Source: Nocardioides exalbidus
GTDB lineage: Bacteria > Actinomycetota > Actinomycetes > Propionibacteriales > Nocardioidaceae
Direction of reading: 5' to 3'
Length of the DNA: 64,000 nucleotides
Assembly: GCF_900105585.1 (NCBI RefSeq)
Contig: NZ_FNRT01000002.1
Location: 620,001-684,000, forward strand
In this document: one piece after another, positions 55,563-64,000 of the stretch
How positions within the stretch are numbered: position 1 is the stretch's first letter
Layout of the letters: each line of letters opens with the position of its first letter
Made by a program: the position numbers and the translations under genes
The notes under the pieces: generated by a model
What the model saw: the letters and a program-made list of their open reading frames with translations, nothing else
What the model was told of the DNA's origin: nothing
The model's database searches: none

Positions 55563-56456
55563 TCAGTCGTCCCAGGCCCGTCCGCGGACGAAGTCGACGA
55601 ACCGCTGCGCCGGCGGCGCGAGGGGCCGGTCGGTGCGCCAGGTGAGGCCGATCGTGCGCGTCGCACCCGGCGACGAGAGCGCGAGTCCCACCGACCCCGA
55701 CTGGCCGGCGAAGGCCTCCGGGACGACGGCCACGCCCAGGCCGGCGGAGACGAGGCCCTCGATCGTGGCGAGGTCGGCGCTCTCGAAGGAGATCCGCGGC
55801 ACGACGGCGACCTCGGCGAAGAGCGCCTGCACGATCACGCTGTGGGCGTAGCCGACCGGGGTGGTGACGAGCTCGTCGTCCGCGAGCTCGGCGAGGTCGA
55901 CCCGCTTGCGCCCGCGCAGCCGGTGGGTCGGCGGCACCACGACGACGAGGCGCTCGCGGCGCACCGGCAGCCACGCGAGGTCGTCGGATCGGTCCATCGT
56001 GAGACCGAGCTCGACCGCGCCCCGGTCGACGTCGCGGCGGATCTCGTGCGCGGGCTCCTGGCTCAGCGCGACCTTCAGGCCCGGGGCGTGCGCGTGGAAG
56101 GCGCGCAGCATCCGGGGCACGAGCGTGGTGGCCATCGAGTCGAGGAAGGCCAGCCGTACGAGGCCGGTGTCGGGATCGACCCGGTTGGCGAGGGTGGCGC
56201 GCAGCAGGTCGTGCCGGGCGACGAGGTCGCGCGCGGCCTCGAGCACCAGCTCCCCGTCGGCGGTCGTCTCGACGCCGGTGGGCAGCCGCTCGAAGACCCG
56301 CACGCCCAGCTCGTCCTCCAGCCGGCCGAGGGCCCGCGAGAGCGTCGGCTGGCTGGTGCCGAGGGCGGAGGCGGCCTCCGTGACGTGGCCGAGCTCGCCG
56401 ACCTGCAGCAGCCACTCGAGGTCGCGGATCAGCACGTCCGGCATCATACGCATCAC
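55563..56456 (-). CDS. LysR-family transcriptional regulator
   Basis: 297 residues. The N-terminal helix-turn-helix is LLQVGELGHVTEAASALGTS with QPTLSRALGRLEDELGVRVF; a LysR substrate-binding domain follows. A GTG at 56456 is the longest start; ATGs at 56453, 56447 and 56444 are alternatives. It is divergent from the MFS gene with a 62-bp gap, the normal layout for a LysR regulator and its target. Confidence 0.9.
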   Translation of the reverse strand: MMRMMPDVLIRDLEWLLQVGELGHVTEAASALGTSQPTLSRALGRLEDELGVRVFERLPTGVETTADGELVLEAARDLVARHDLLRATLANRVDPDTGLVRLAFLDSMATTLVPRMLRAFHAHAPGLKVALSQEPAHEIRRDVDRGAVELGLTMDRSDDLAWLPVRRERLVVVVPPTHRLRGRKRVDLAELADDELVTTPVGYAHSVIVQALFAEVAVVPRISFESADLATIEGLVSAGLGVAVVPEAFAGQSGSVGLALSSPGATRTIGLTWRTDRPLAPPAQRFVDFVRGRAWDD

Positions 56457-56518
56457 GTATGGATTGACACTGCAAACGACATTGGACGCATGTCACCGCG
56501 AGGTCGCACGATCGTCCG

Positions 56519-57754
56519 ATGACCACTGCCCACGCCCTCGACGCCGAACCGGGGACCCACCTCCCCGGGACTGCGGGCTACCGCCGCCTGATGGTCGCGA
56601 CGTTCCTCGCCGGCATGGCCACCTTCGTCGTCCTGTACGACGTCCAGGCGCTGCTCCCCGACCTGGCCCGGGCCTACGACGTGACCCCGGCCCGCGCGAC
56701 GCTCGCGCTCTCGCTGACCACCGCGGCCCTGGCCGTCGCGCTCCTCGTCGCCGGCCCGGTGTCCGAGGTGGTCGGCCGCACGCGGCTCATCCACCTGTCC
56801 CTCTGGTCGGCCTCCGTCGTGGCGCTCGCCTGCGCGGTCGCACCGTCGTGGGAGTGGCTGCTGGCGCTGCGGACCCTCCAGGGCATCACCCTCGCCGGGC
56901 TGCCCGCGGTCGCGACGGCGTACCTCCGCGAGGAGCTGCACCACTCCGCGCACGGCCGCGCGTTCGGGCTCTACATCGCCGGCACCGCGCTCGGTGGCAT
57001 GGCCGGCCGCCTCGTCACGGCCCCGGTCGCCGACCTCGCCGGTTGGCGGTGGGGCCTGGCCGCGGCGGGCACCTTCGCCCTGTTCTGTGCGGCGCTCGTG
57101 GCGTGGCTGCTGCCGGCGTCGCGCCACTTCTCCCCCGGCCCCGCCGGGATCGGGAGCGTCGTCAGCGGTGCGCGCGACGCGGTGCGCGACCCCGCCCTGG
57201 TCGCGCTCTACGTCCTCGGCGGCTGCGGGATCGGCACGATGGTCGCGGTGTTCAACGGCCTCGGCTTCCGGCTCAGCGAGGCGCCCTACGGGCTCTCGGC
57301 CGGCGCGGTCAGCCTGGTCTACCTCGTGTACGCCCTCGGCAGCGTCAGCTCGGCGACGGCCGGCCGGGTGGCCGACCGCATCGGGCGCCGCGCGACGATC
57401 CCGGTCGGCTGCGGCTTCGCGCTCGCCGGGGTCTGGCTGACCCTGAGCGGCTCGCTGGTCTTCGTCGTGCTCGGCATGGCCGCGCTGACGGTCGGCTTCT
57501 TCTGCATCCACGGCCTCGCCAGCGGCTGGGTCACCTCGCGAGCGCACCTGGCCGGGGTGAGCACGGGCCAGGCGGCGTCCTTCTACACCTTCACCTACTA
57601 CGTCGGCGCCTCGGTCTTCGGCAACCTGGGCAGCGTCGCGTGGAGCCACGCCGGCTGGGACGGCGTGGTCGCGCTGGCGTCCGCGCTGCTGCTCACCGTG
57701 TGCGCGATGGTCGTCGTGCTCCGGCGGACCCCGGCACTCCCGCAGCCCGCCTGA
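56519..57754 (+). CDS. MFS transporter
   Basis: 411 residues with about twelve TM helices. The loop between TM2 and TM3 reads GPVSEVVGRTRLIHLSLWSA, and GRVADRIGRRATIP is the matching motif of the second half. It resembles the YnfM/arabinose-efflux-like group, so it probably exports a small compound under control of the divergent LysR protein. No substrate can be named. Confidence 0.88.
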   Translation: MTTAHALDAEPGTHLPGTAGYRRLMVATFLAGMATFVVLYDVQALLPDLARAYDVTPARATLALSLTTAALAVALLVAGPVSEVVGRTRLIHLSLWSASVVALACAVAPSWEWLLALRTLQGITLAGLPAVATAYLREELHHSAHGRAFGLYIAGTALGGMAGRLVTAPVADLAGWRWGLAAAGTFALFCAALVAWLLPASRHFSPGPAGIGSVVSGARDAVRDPALVALYVLGGCGIGTMVAVFNGLGFRLSEAPYGLSAGAVSLVYLVYALGSVSSATAGRVADRIGRRATIPVGCGFALAGVWLTLSGSLVFVVLGMAALTVGFFCIHGLASGWVTSRAHLAGVSTGQAASFYTFTYYVGASVFGNLGSVAWSHAGWDGVVALASALLLTVCAMVVVLRRTPALPQPA

Positions 57755-57771
57755 CGATCACCGGACCCGGC

Positions 57772-58383
57772 TCACCACGAGCCGGGGAAGCGGGACGAGC
57801 CGGCGATCGCCAGGAGGCTGAAGACGAGCGCGACGCCGGTCGCGATCAGCAGCGTCTGGCCGACGTGCCGACGGGCCGGTGCTGCGAGGAGGCCGAGCCC
57901 GGCGAGCAGCGCGAGCAGGGGCAGCACCCACACCGGTACGACGGCCGACAGCAGGCCCGCGACCACCGCGAGGCCCACCCCGGCGGCCACCGCGGGCCCG
58001 AGGGGGACCGGCCGCGTGCCGCGGCGCAGCCCGACCTCCGTCACGGGACCCGACTCCGGGAGCTGGTCGGGCGCGAGGACGCGCAGCAGCAGGGTGATCG
58101 TGGCCGGGTCGGCCACCACGACGACGTCGCGGAAGCGGTCGGCGACGGCGTGGCGGCGGACGACCTCGTCGAGGCGGTGGCCGCGGTCGACGTCGGGGAA
58201 CCGCACGGGTGCGAGCACTACCTCGGGCCGCGCGCCGCGACCGAGTGCCTGCACCACCCGCTTCGCGTCGCCGGTCGGGGCCGTCAGCACGACCGCCGAG
58301 GAGCCGAGGCGCCCACGCACCTTCGCCAGGTCGCCGTCCGCGGCCTGCGTGCTGACCACGAGGATCCGCTGGTAGTCGGTCAC
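57772..58383 (-). CDS. hypothetical membrane protein with N-terminal alpha/beta domain
   Basis: 203 residues from a GTG at 58383. The N-terminal part (1-120) is soluble with strands such as RILVVSTQAADGDLAKVRGR and RDVVVVADPATITLLLRVL, like a nucleotide-binding or universal-stress-type fold. Two or three TM helices follow (about 125-195). The frame is open to 58566, but that part is antisense to the leader of the next gene. No family recognised; start uncertain. Confidence 0.5.
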   Translation of the reverse strand: MTDYQRILVVSTQAADGDLAKVRGRLGSSAVVLTAPTGDAKRVVQALGRGARPEVVLAPVRFPDVDRGHRLDEVVRRHAVADRFRDVVVVADPATITLLLRVLAPDQLPESGPVTEVGLRRGTRPVPLGPAVAAGVGLAVVAGLLSAVVPVWVLPLLALLAGLGLLAAPARRHVGQTLLIATGVALVFSLLAIAGSSRFPGSW

Positions 58384-58523
58384 GTGCTGACCGTAGACCC
58401 GTCGGGCCACCCGCGCCGCACTCGCTCTGCGGAAGCGATGTCTGCGGGATATCAGCCCGGCCCCCGACGCGACACCCGATAATCGGACGTGCCACCTGCA
58501 CGTACACCCGAGGAGGACCACCC

Positions 58524-60161
58524 GTGTCAGAGGTAGACGCAGACCGACGGATCCTGCGTGCGTCATCCATCGGGGCGCTGGTCCTCACAGGACTTTCGCT
58601 GTTTCTGGGGTACGTGGGCTACCGCACTCTTGGCCTAACCCCGCTCGACTCCTTCTTCGGCACATTGCAGATGTTCGCGCTGGACGCACCACGCGATCTG
58701 GCTTCGGATTCCGTCGCGATCGGTATCGCTCGCTTCACTGCGCCCCTAGCACTGGCAATGGCCTCGGTGCTCGCAGTGGCGGCGCTAGCCGGCACCTCGG
58801 TGCGGCACTCGTGGCGATTGCGACGCGTCGACCAGCACGTGGTCGTTCTCGGACTCAGCGACAACTCGGTCGAGTTCGTCAACTCGCTTCTCGAGCACGG
58901 GCAGGCTGTCGTCGTCGTCGAACTTGCGGGCGACCATCCGAGGCTAAACGCCGTTCGGCAGTCCGGAGCGCTGGTGATTGTTGGCGATGCGTCGCGGGAA
59001 CCTGCTCAACAGCGGGCACGCATCGAGCGAAGCCGTCGGGTGGTCGTGAGTACCGGTGACGACGGCCGCAACCTGCGTACAGCTGAGCTCGCCATGCGCT
59101 TGATGACAGACTCGAGGGACGCGACGGTTCACGTGTTGCTCAACGACTACTGGCTGCACGAGGAGCTCGCGCGGACTGAGTTCACGGCCGGAGCCGAGAC
59201 CGGGCCGGCCATCGACTTCGTCCATCGCGCCGATTACGAAGCCGCCGCATTTATCGAGACAGTGACGACCAGTTCCGCCTCGTCACTTGCATCAGCCGTC
59301 CTCCAGTTCACTGGCACCGGAGTCCGTGGTCGCCGCACTCTGGTCCACCTGGCGCGTCGCAACCTGCTGCTGGGAATAGTCGGAGCAATTTCCGTCGACG
59401 ACGCCACTCGGGAGTCGGTGGTGCGCCCGGCGTTGGAGGAAGCGCCGTGGATTGGCGACGCGCTGAGCTCCAACAACACCCGAACGAGGACGCCTGGCGT
59501 GTGCTTGGTCGCCGTGGACGGCTCGGACGGTAACGCGCTCGGTACAGCCCTGCGTCTGGCATCGGCGCACCCGACATCCGAGGTGTTCGTCCTAACCGAT
59601 CTCCCCGTCGGTGAGTCGCTCGCACAGCGAGGCTCGGCAGTAAGGGTCGTTCCCGCCGGATCGCTCGCCCTGAGTCCGGGGAGCCTCCTGTCGCACTCGT
59701 GGGTGGACACCCTTGCCCGTTCGCGTCATCAGATCTACTGCGCCTTCGAGGTTCAACGCGGGGTGGATCCCGCGACCAATCCCTCGATCGTCCCGTGGCT
59801 TGACTTGCCCGAGCCCCTCAAGGAGTCGAACCGAGACTTCGCCAGGTCCATAGCGACGTTGGTGGAGGGCTTGCCTCTCACCCTCACGGCACTGCGAGGC
59901 ATGCCGGAAGGTGGCGCCGCGCTTAACGACGACCAACTGGAGCTGCTCGCACGCGGGGAGCACGATCGCTGGATGCGAGACCTCGTCCGCAAGGGCTGGC
60001 GGTGGGGAGCCGGTCCGAAGGATTCTGAGGCGAAGACTCACCCTCTGTTGGTCGACTGGGCAGACCTGTCGGAGCCAGAGCGCGAGAAAGATCGCGACAG
60101 CATCCGGTCGATCCCGGACATGCTCGCGCTAGTCGGGCTCGAGCTACAGCCGGAGCGGTAG
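58524..60161 (+). CDS. two-TM, TrkA-N-type, RyR-domain protein
   Basis: 545 residues, GTG after GAGGAGG. Two TM helices (about 14-36 and 66-90) are followed by a TrkA-N/RCK-like Rossmann domain (104-200: HVVVLGLSDNSVEFVNSLLE, then VVVVELAGDHPRL and VIVGDASREPA). A second Rossmann-like part begins GVCLVAVDGSDGNALG (325-340). The C-terminus (about 465-545) is an RyR domain: ARGEHDRWMRDLVRKGWRWG, THPLLVDWADLSEPEREKDR. A degenerate copy seems to precede it (about 391-456). Of the first 30 codons 20 end in G/C, against 27 of 30 in the nearby MFS gene. It could be a ligand-gated membrane effector; this is inference. Confidence 0.78.
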   Translation: MSEVDADRRILRASSIGALVLTGLSLFLGYVGYRTLGLTPLDSFFGTLQMFALDAPRDLASDSVAIGIARFTAPLALAMASVLAVAALAGTSVRHSWRLRRVDQHVVVLGLSDNSVEFVNSLLEHGQAVVVVELAGDHPRLNAVRQSGALVIVGDASREPAQQRARIERSRRVVVSTGDDGRNLRTAELAMRLMTDSRDATVHVLLNDYWLHEELARTEFTAGAETGPAIDFVHRADYEAAAFIETVTTSSASSLASAVLQFTGTGVRGRRTLVHLARRNLLLGIVGAISVDDATRESVVRPALEEAPWIGDALSSNNTRTRTPGVCLVAVDGSDGNALGTALRLASAHPTSEVFVLTDLPVGESLAQRGSAVRVVPAGSLALSPGSLLSHSWVDTLARSRHQIYCAFEVQRGVDPATNPSIVPWLDLPEPLKESNRDFARSIATLVEGLPLTLTALRGMPEGGAALNDDQLELLARGEHDRWMRDLVRKGWRWGAGPKDSEAKTHPLLVDWADLSEPEREKDRDSIRSIPDMLALVGLELQPER

Positions 60162-60167
60162 ACGCGG

Positions 60168-61367
60168 TCAGCGTTTGCGGATATTCACGCCAAGCACGAC
60201 ACCCACGATGAGGCAGGCGAATGCAATCCAAGCCCCGGCATCGGAGAGCGGTCCACTGGCATTTCCCTGCGCATCCGTCGGGCTTACCCCGATCAAGATG
60301 AATGCGACAGCGGTAGCTGCGCCGAGGGCACCTGCGAAGGTCAGCATCCGCTTCCTGCGAGCGAGATCGTGCTTGAGGCGCCCAGAAAACCAGAGCGGAG
60401 GGATGAAGGCCAGTAGTCCGACCGTGAACAGGGGTAAAAGGATGACCCAAATCCCTGGTCGTTTGGTGCCACCGTTCGGCGGACCGACGGGTGCGGGAGG
60501 CGGGTACCAGGCTGCCGGTGTGGGGGCTGTCTGAGGTGCTGTGGGCGCGCCGCTCACGGGAGGCGGGTACCAACCCGTCGGAGTTGCGGTGGCCGGCGGC
60601 CCGGCTTGCGATGCTTGCGCCGCTGCCTTGACCCATCGCGACCCGCGATCGTCCACTGGAGAGTTCGGCGAACCCAGTCCGAGCTCGGCCCGGTGCTTCA
60701 TGAGGAACCGGCCGACCATCGTGTGGTAATTCGCGCGGCTGGCCACTCCGTCGTGGGTTGCCAGCATCGCAGGATGCGTGGAGACGTCCTTGGTCGCGAA
60801 CTGTCGCGGCAACTGGGATACGGCGTACTTCACCGCATCGAGGTCGAGATCGTCGAAGGACACGGTCGGCGTGTTGGGCGCACCCGGCGCAGGGGTGGGC
60901 CCACTTCCACGCAGGATGCCAGACAGGGTCTCGATGTCTTTCGTCCATCGGGTGTCCGAGAGCTCGAACGCGTTGAGTCGTGCCAGCCGGCTGATGTCGT
61001 CGGGCAGCTCTGCCGCACCAGGCATCTGCGCTCCCTCGACCAAAACTGGAATCACGCGAACCCGACCAGTCTCCAAAGCGCTCTGTACCTCGAGGCGAAC
61101 GAAGTCCTGGGGTTCGTCGATGCGCCGCACCGCGGTCCCGGGACGGACGTCCAGCCACTGGTCGCCGATCATGACCAGGACGACGTCGCACTGGGCGATT
61201 TCTCCGCGAATGTGCTCTTCGAAGTCAGCACCTGGAGGGATCGAGTCGATGTCCATGAAAATCTGCGCGCCTGGAAGGCGATTCCGTAGGCCGTCGTTCA
61301 GACCATTCGCCTGTGACTGCGCGTCACTTCGCCGATAGGAGATGAATATGCGCTGTGCGCCCTGCAT
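60168..61367 (-). CDS. TIR-domain protein with C-terminal transmembrane tail
   Basis: 399 residues. The TIR domain (1-150) has RIFISYRRSDAQSQANGLND, IFMDIDSIPPGADFEEHI and VVLVMIGDQWLDV; Glu93 in FVRLEVQSALE is at the position of the NADase glutamate. A helical region (about 170-250) and a Pro-rich linker with two WYPPP repeats (from 266 and 287) lead to three TM helices (about 305-325, 341-361, 377-395). Codon use is less GC-rich than in neighbours. It converges on the RyR gene with a 6-bp gap. Bacterial TIR proteins commonly work in defence or signalling by consuming or cyclising NAD. Confidence 0.83.
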   Translation of the reverse strand: MQGAQRIFISYRRSDAQSQANGLNDGLRNRLPGAQIFMDIDSIPPGADFEEHIRGEIAQCDVVLVMIGDQWLDVRPGTAVRRIDEPQDFVRLEVQSALETGRVRVIPVLVEGAQMPGAAELPDDISRLARLNAFELSDTRWTKDIETLSGILRGSGPTPAPGAPNTPTVSFDDLDLDAVKYAVSQLPRQFATKDVSTHPAMLATHDGVASRANYHTMVGRFLMKHRAELGLGSPNSPVDDRGSRWVKAAAQASQAGPPATATPTGWYPPPVSGAPTAPQTAPTPAAWYPPPAPVGPPNGGTKRPGIWVILLPLFTVGLLAFIPPLWFSGRLKHDLARRKRMLTFAGALGAATAVAFILIGVSPTDAQGNASGPLSDAGAWIAFACLIVGVVLGVNIRKR

Positions 61368-61578
61368 GCCCCGTGTTCCGTCCCCATCAGTTTATGTGGC
61401 GCTGCCGAGCGCCGTATGCCCGCTTAGGCAGTGAAGGCGACGACGCTGCGACTGAGTACGGCGGCACACTAACAACGCGACGACTTGCTGGCATGCCAAT
61501 CCTGCGATGCCAGGCCCCGCGGTGACATCTCGCGATGGCTCGCAATGCTACGGCACCCGTCTCTGCGACGATGCGGGC
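61368..61578. other. upstream region of the TIR gene, no gene seen
   Basis: A 211-bp divergent gap between the TIR gene and the peptidase E gene. It contains less GC-rich stretches such as CCATCAGTTTATGTGGCG at about 61385. Promoters of both genes should be here. No tRNA, direct repeat matching the other side of the TIR/RyR pair, or transposase remnant was seen. Confidence 0.4.
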
Positions 61579-62238
61579 ATGAAGCTCCTGCTGACCTCCG
61601 GCGGCGTCACCAACGCCAGCATCCGGGCCGCGCTGGTCGACCTGCTCGGCAAGCCCATCGAGGAGTCGGCCGCACTCGGCATCCCGACCGCCCAGTGGGG
61701 CCACCCGATGTGCGGGCCGGGGTCGTTGCGCCGGTTCGTCACCGACGGCACTCCCCCGACGATGACCGGCCTGGGCTGGAGGTCCGTCGGGATGCTCGAG
61801 CTCACCGCCCTCCCGACGATCGCCCGCGAGCGCTGGGAGCCCTGGGTCCGCGAGGCGGACGTGCTGCTCGTCGACGGCGGGGAGGCGACGTACCTCGCCC
61901 ACTGGGTGCGCGAGTCCGGCCTCCTCGACGTGCTGCCCGAGCTCGACGACACGGTCTGGGTCGGCGTCAGCGCCGGCAGCATGGTGCTGGCACCGCGGAT
62001 CGGCGACCTGTTCGTCGAGTGGGAGCCGGAGCAGGGCGACGAGGCGCTCGGGGTCGTCGACTTCTCGATCTTCCCGCACGTCGGGCTCTTCCCGGGCAAC
62101 ACCTTCGAGATCGCCAAGGAGTGGGCCGCCGGGCTCGGCAACGCCGCCTACGCCCTCGACGAGCAATCGGCCGTCCTGGTCGACGGCGAGCGGGTCGAGG
62201 TCGTCTCCGAGGGCGAGTGGCGGCAGCTCGGTGGGTGA
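61579..62238 (+). CDS. peptidase E-like protein (family S51)
   Basis: 219 residues. The Ser nucleophile motif is WVGVSAGSMVLAPR, and the Asp-His elements appear in VLLVDGGEATYLAH and FSIFPHVGLFPGN, as in aspartyl dipeptidases and cyanophycinase relatives. The N-terminal MKLLLTSGGVTNASIRAALV matches S51. The ATG at 61579 was chosen for that reason. It overlaps the next gene by 8 bp, so the two are co-expressed. Confidence 0.88.
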   Translation: MKLLLTSGGVTNASIRAALVDLLGKPIEESAALGIPTAQWGHPMCGPGSLRRFVTDGTPPTMTGLGWRSVGMLELTALPTIARERWEPWVREADVLLVDGGEATYLAHWVRESGLLDVLPELDDTVWVGVSAGSMVLAPRIGDLFVEWEPEQGDEALGVVDFSIFPHVGLFPGNTFEIAKEWAAGLGNAAYALDEQSAVLVDGERVEVVSEGEWRQLGG

Positions 62239-63277
62239 GCGCGCCACGCCCCACCTCCGCGTCGACGTCGAGCGGCTGCGCGCCAACGTCGTGCGCGCCG
62301 CTGCGTCCGCCGCGGACGCCGGGGTCGCGATCCGGCCGCACGCCAAGACCCACAAGTCGGCCGACATCGCCCGGCTACAGCTCGAGGCGGGCGCCGTCGG
62401 GCTGACCGTCGCGACCGTCGGTGAGGCAGAGGCGTTCGCCGACGCCGGGTGCACCGACCTGTTCATCGCCTACCCGCTGTGGCTGACCGACGCGCTGGCC
62501 GCCCGCCTCGGAGCGCTCGCCGACGGCGGCGCCCGGCTCGCGATCGGGGTCGACTCGGTGGACGGCGCCCGGACCACCGCGACGCTGCTGGCCGGCTCGG
62601 GTGTCGAGGTCGTGGTCGAGGTCGACTCGGGTCACCACCGCAGCGGCACCGACCCGGCGTCCGCCGCCGAGGTCGCGCTCGCCGCCTCTCCCCTCGGCGT
62701 CCGCGGCGTCTTCACCTTCCCCGGGCACTCCTACTCCCTCGACGGGCGGGCCTCCGCTGCCCGCGACGAGTCGCTCGCCCTCACCACGGCGCGTACGTCG
62801 CTCGCCGCCGCCGGCATGTCGGCACGGGTCGTCAGCGGCGGGTCGACCCCGTCACTGGAGCACGCGGACGCCTCCGTGCTCACCGAGGTGCGGCCCGGCG
62901 TCTACGTCCTCGGCGACGCCCAGCAGTGGGAGCTCGGCGCGATGGCGCCCGGCGACATCGCCCTGTCGGCCGTGGCCACCGTGGTCAGCCACGCCGGCGG
63001 ACGTGTCGTGCTCGACGCCGGCTCGAAGGTGCTCGGCGCGGACCGGGCGGCGTACGCCACCGGGTTCGGGCGGCTGCTCGACCACCCCGACGCGCGCATC
63101 GTGCTGCTCTCCGAGCACCACGCGGTCGTCGAGATGTCCAGGCCCCTGCCCGCTCTCGGCAGCCGGGTGCTGGTCGTGCCGAACCACTGCTGCACCGCGG
63201 TCAACCTCGCCGACGAGCTGTGGCCGACGACCGGCGACGGGCCCTGGCCGGTCACCGCACGCGGTCGCAACACCTAG
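62231..63277 (+). CDS. D-threonine aldolase / D-serine dehydratase-like PLP enzyme
   Basis: 348 residues of the alanine-racemase-like fold with the DSD1/D-threonine aldolase pattern. IRPHAKTHKS provides the PLP lysine (Lys39), and VVEVDSGHHRSGTDP and VVSGGSTPS are phosphate- or substrate-side motifs. VPNHCCTAVNL near the C-terminus carries the His and Cys that bind the metal in this group. The GTG start overlaps the peptidase gene by 8 bp. A shared role in breaking down peptides or amino acids with D- or Asp residues is inferred. Confidence 0.88.
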   Translation: MGERATPHLRVDVERLRANVVRAAASAADAGVAIRPHAKTHKSADIARLQLEAGAVGLTVATVGEAEAFADAGCTDLFIAYPLWLTDALAARLGALADGGARLAIGVDSVDGARTTATLLAGSGVEVVVEVDSGHHRSGTDPASAAEVALAASPLGVRGVFTFPGHSYSLDGRASAARDESLALTTARTSLAAAGMSARVVSGGSTPSLEHADASVLTEVRPGVYVLGDAQQWELGAMAPGDIALSAVATVVSHAGGRVVLDAGSKVLGADRAAYATGFGRLLDHPDARIVLLSEHHAVVEMSRPLPALGSRVLVVPNHCCTAVNLADELWPTTGDGPWPVTARGRNT

Positions 63278-64000
63278 AAGGCGATGACCTGGCGGAGGGC
63301 CCGGCCATCGGCGAGGTCGTCCATCCCCTCGTTGACGTCGGCGAGCGCGATGGTCGAGGTGATCAGCCGCTCGACCGGGAGCCGCCCCGCGCGCCAGAGC
63401 TCGACGAACGCCGGGATGTCACGCGACGGCACGGCCGAGCCGAGGTAGCTGCCGATGATCGACCGGCCCCCCGCGACGAGCCGGAGCGGGGAGATGCTGG
63501 CCAGTGCGGCAGCCGGGGGGAGGCCGACCGTGACGGTGCGGCCGCCCGGACCGGTGACCTCGACGGCGGTCTCGAAGGCGCGGACGTTGCCGGCCGCCTC
63601 GATGACGACGTCGGCGGCAAGCCCTTGCTCGACCGCCTCGGCAGGAGCGAGTGCGCGGTGCGCTCCGAGGTCCCGCGCCGCGGCGACCTTGTCGGGGGCC
63701 GCGTCGACCCCGACCACGGTGACGTCGTCGACGGACAGCGCCGTCAGCAGCGCGGCCATGCCGACGCCTCCGAGCCCGACCACGGCGACCGTGTCGCCGG
63801 GACGCGGCCGACCGGCGTTGAGAACGGCTCCCCCGCCCGTCAGCACCGCGCAGCCGAGCACCGCTGCAACCCCGGGAGGTACGTCGTCGTCGACCGGCAC
63901 GACCGAGCGCTCGTCGACCACCGCGTGCGTCGCGAAGCCCGAGACGCCGAGGTGGTGGCTGACGGGCTCGCCGCCCCGAGAGAGACGTGATCCGCCGCCG
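63274..64000 (-). CDS. zinc-type alcohol dehydrogenase (MDR), 5' end outside window
   Basis: The C-terminal 241 residues of a medium-chain dehydrogenase, open to the right edge. The cofactor domain has DTVAVVGLGGVGMAALLTAL with VVGVDAAPDKVAAARDLGAH (Asp after the second strand, so NAD), and upstream GEPVSHHLGVSGFATHAVVD and GCAVLTGGGAVLNAGR. The C-terminal DVNEGMDDLADGRALRQVIA is usual for class III-like enzymes. The N-terminal catalytic zinc ligands are beyond 64000. Its stop overlaps the stop of the convergent gene by 4 bp. Confidence 0.88.
   Translation of the reverse strand, partial: GGGSRLSRGGEPVSHHLGVSGFATHAVVDERSVVPVDDDVPPGVAAVLGCAVLTGGGAVLNAGRPRPGDTVAVVGLGGVGMAALLTALSVDDVTVVGVDAAPDKVAAARDLGAHRALAPAEAVEQGLAADVVIEAAGNVRAFETAVEVTGPGGRTVTVGLPPAAALASISPLRLVAGGRSIIGSYLGSAVPSRDIPAFVELWRAGRLPVERLITSTIALADVNEGMDDLADGRALRQVIAF

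Noticed and set aside
58384..61578. Genomic island with attachment sites around the TIR/RyR pair
   Set aside because: No direct repeats, integrase, transposase or tRNA were seen at either edge; only base and codon composition differ.

Overview
The window comes from a high-GC actinobacterium, most likely Nocardioides or a close relative (Nocardioidaceae). The evidence is the very GC-rich third codon positions, frequent GTG/TTG starts, ATGA-type overlaps, the conserved actinobacterial orders miaB-miaA-dapF-hflX and rsmI-tatD-rpf-rsmA-ispE-ABC-F, a GluABCD-type glutamate importer, and secreted Ca-binding and P-domain proteins. No rRNA, tRNA, CRISPR array, prophage or insertion sequence was recognised. 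This assignment is inference from gene content; no database search was possible.

Layout. 1-6.9 kb: a sulfotransferase-like gene end, a membrane-anchored DivIVA-domain protein, DinG helicase, a fused SecDF and HflX. 7-10.7 kb: three secreted paralogues sharing a four-cysteine C-terminal domain, with an NYN-domain protein among them. 10.8-17 kb: a short-chain dehydrogenase, DapF, gamma-glutamyltransferase, a DHFR-like reductase, MiaA and small genes. 17-30.6 kb: a catabolic locus made of glycerate kinase and a LacI regulator, divergent from a branched-chain-type ABC importer (five genes), a Gfo/Idh/MocA oxidoreductase, a DUF993 aldolase-like protein, a TIM-barrel isomerase, a secreted beta-sandwich protein and a secreted sugar dehydrogenase. 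A promoter with a doubled LacI-type operator lies in the divergent gap. 30.7-34.3 kb: MiaB, a GH16 glucanase and a 2H phosphodiesterase. 34.4-37.8 kb: a polar amino acid importer of the GluABCD type. 37.9-44.4 kb: a hotdog thioesterase, a glyoxalase, a Tam-like methyltransferase divergent from a MarR regulator, an ABC-F protein, and a flotillin/NfeD pair. 44.5-55.1 kb: the IspE-RsmA-Rpf-TatD-RsmI block (with a condensation-domain protein and a hydrolase inserted), a cupredoxin/PKD protein and a protein O-mannosyltransferase. 55.2-64 kb: a LysR/MFS pair, a convergent pair of RyR/TrkA and TIR membrane proteins, peptidase E, a D-threonine-aldolase-like enzyme and a partial alcohol dehydrogenase.

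How the genes work together. The best-supported physiological unit is 17-30.6 kb, which looks like one regulon for importing and breaking down a sugar-derived compound, ending in glycerate. The strongest candidate for an undescribed system is 58.5-61.4 kb. There a two-TM, NAD-binding, RyR-domain protein faces a TIR protein with a membrane tail, and at least the RyR gene has clearly lower third-position GC than its neighbour, as expected for an acquired signalling or defence module.
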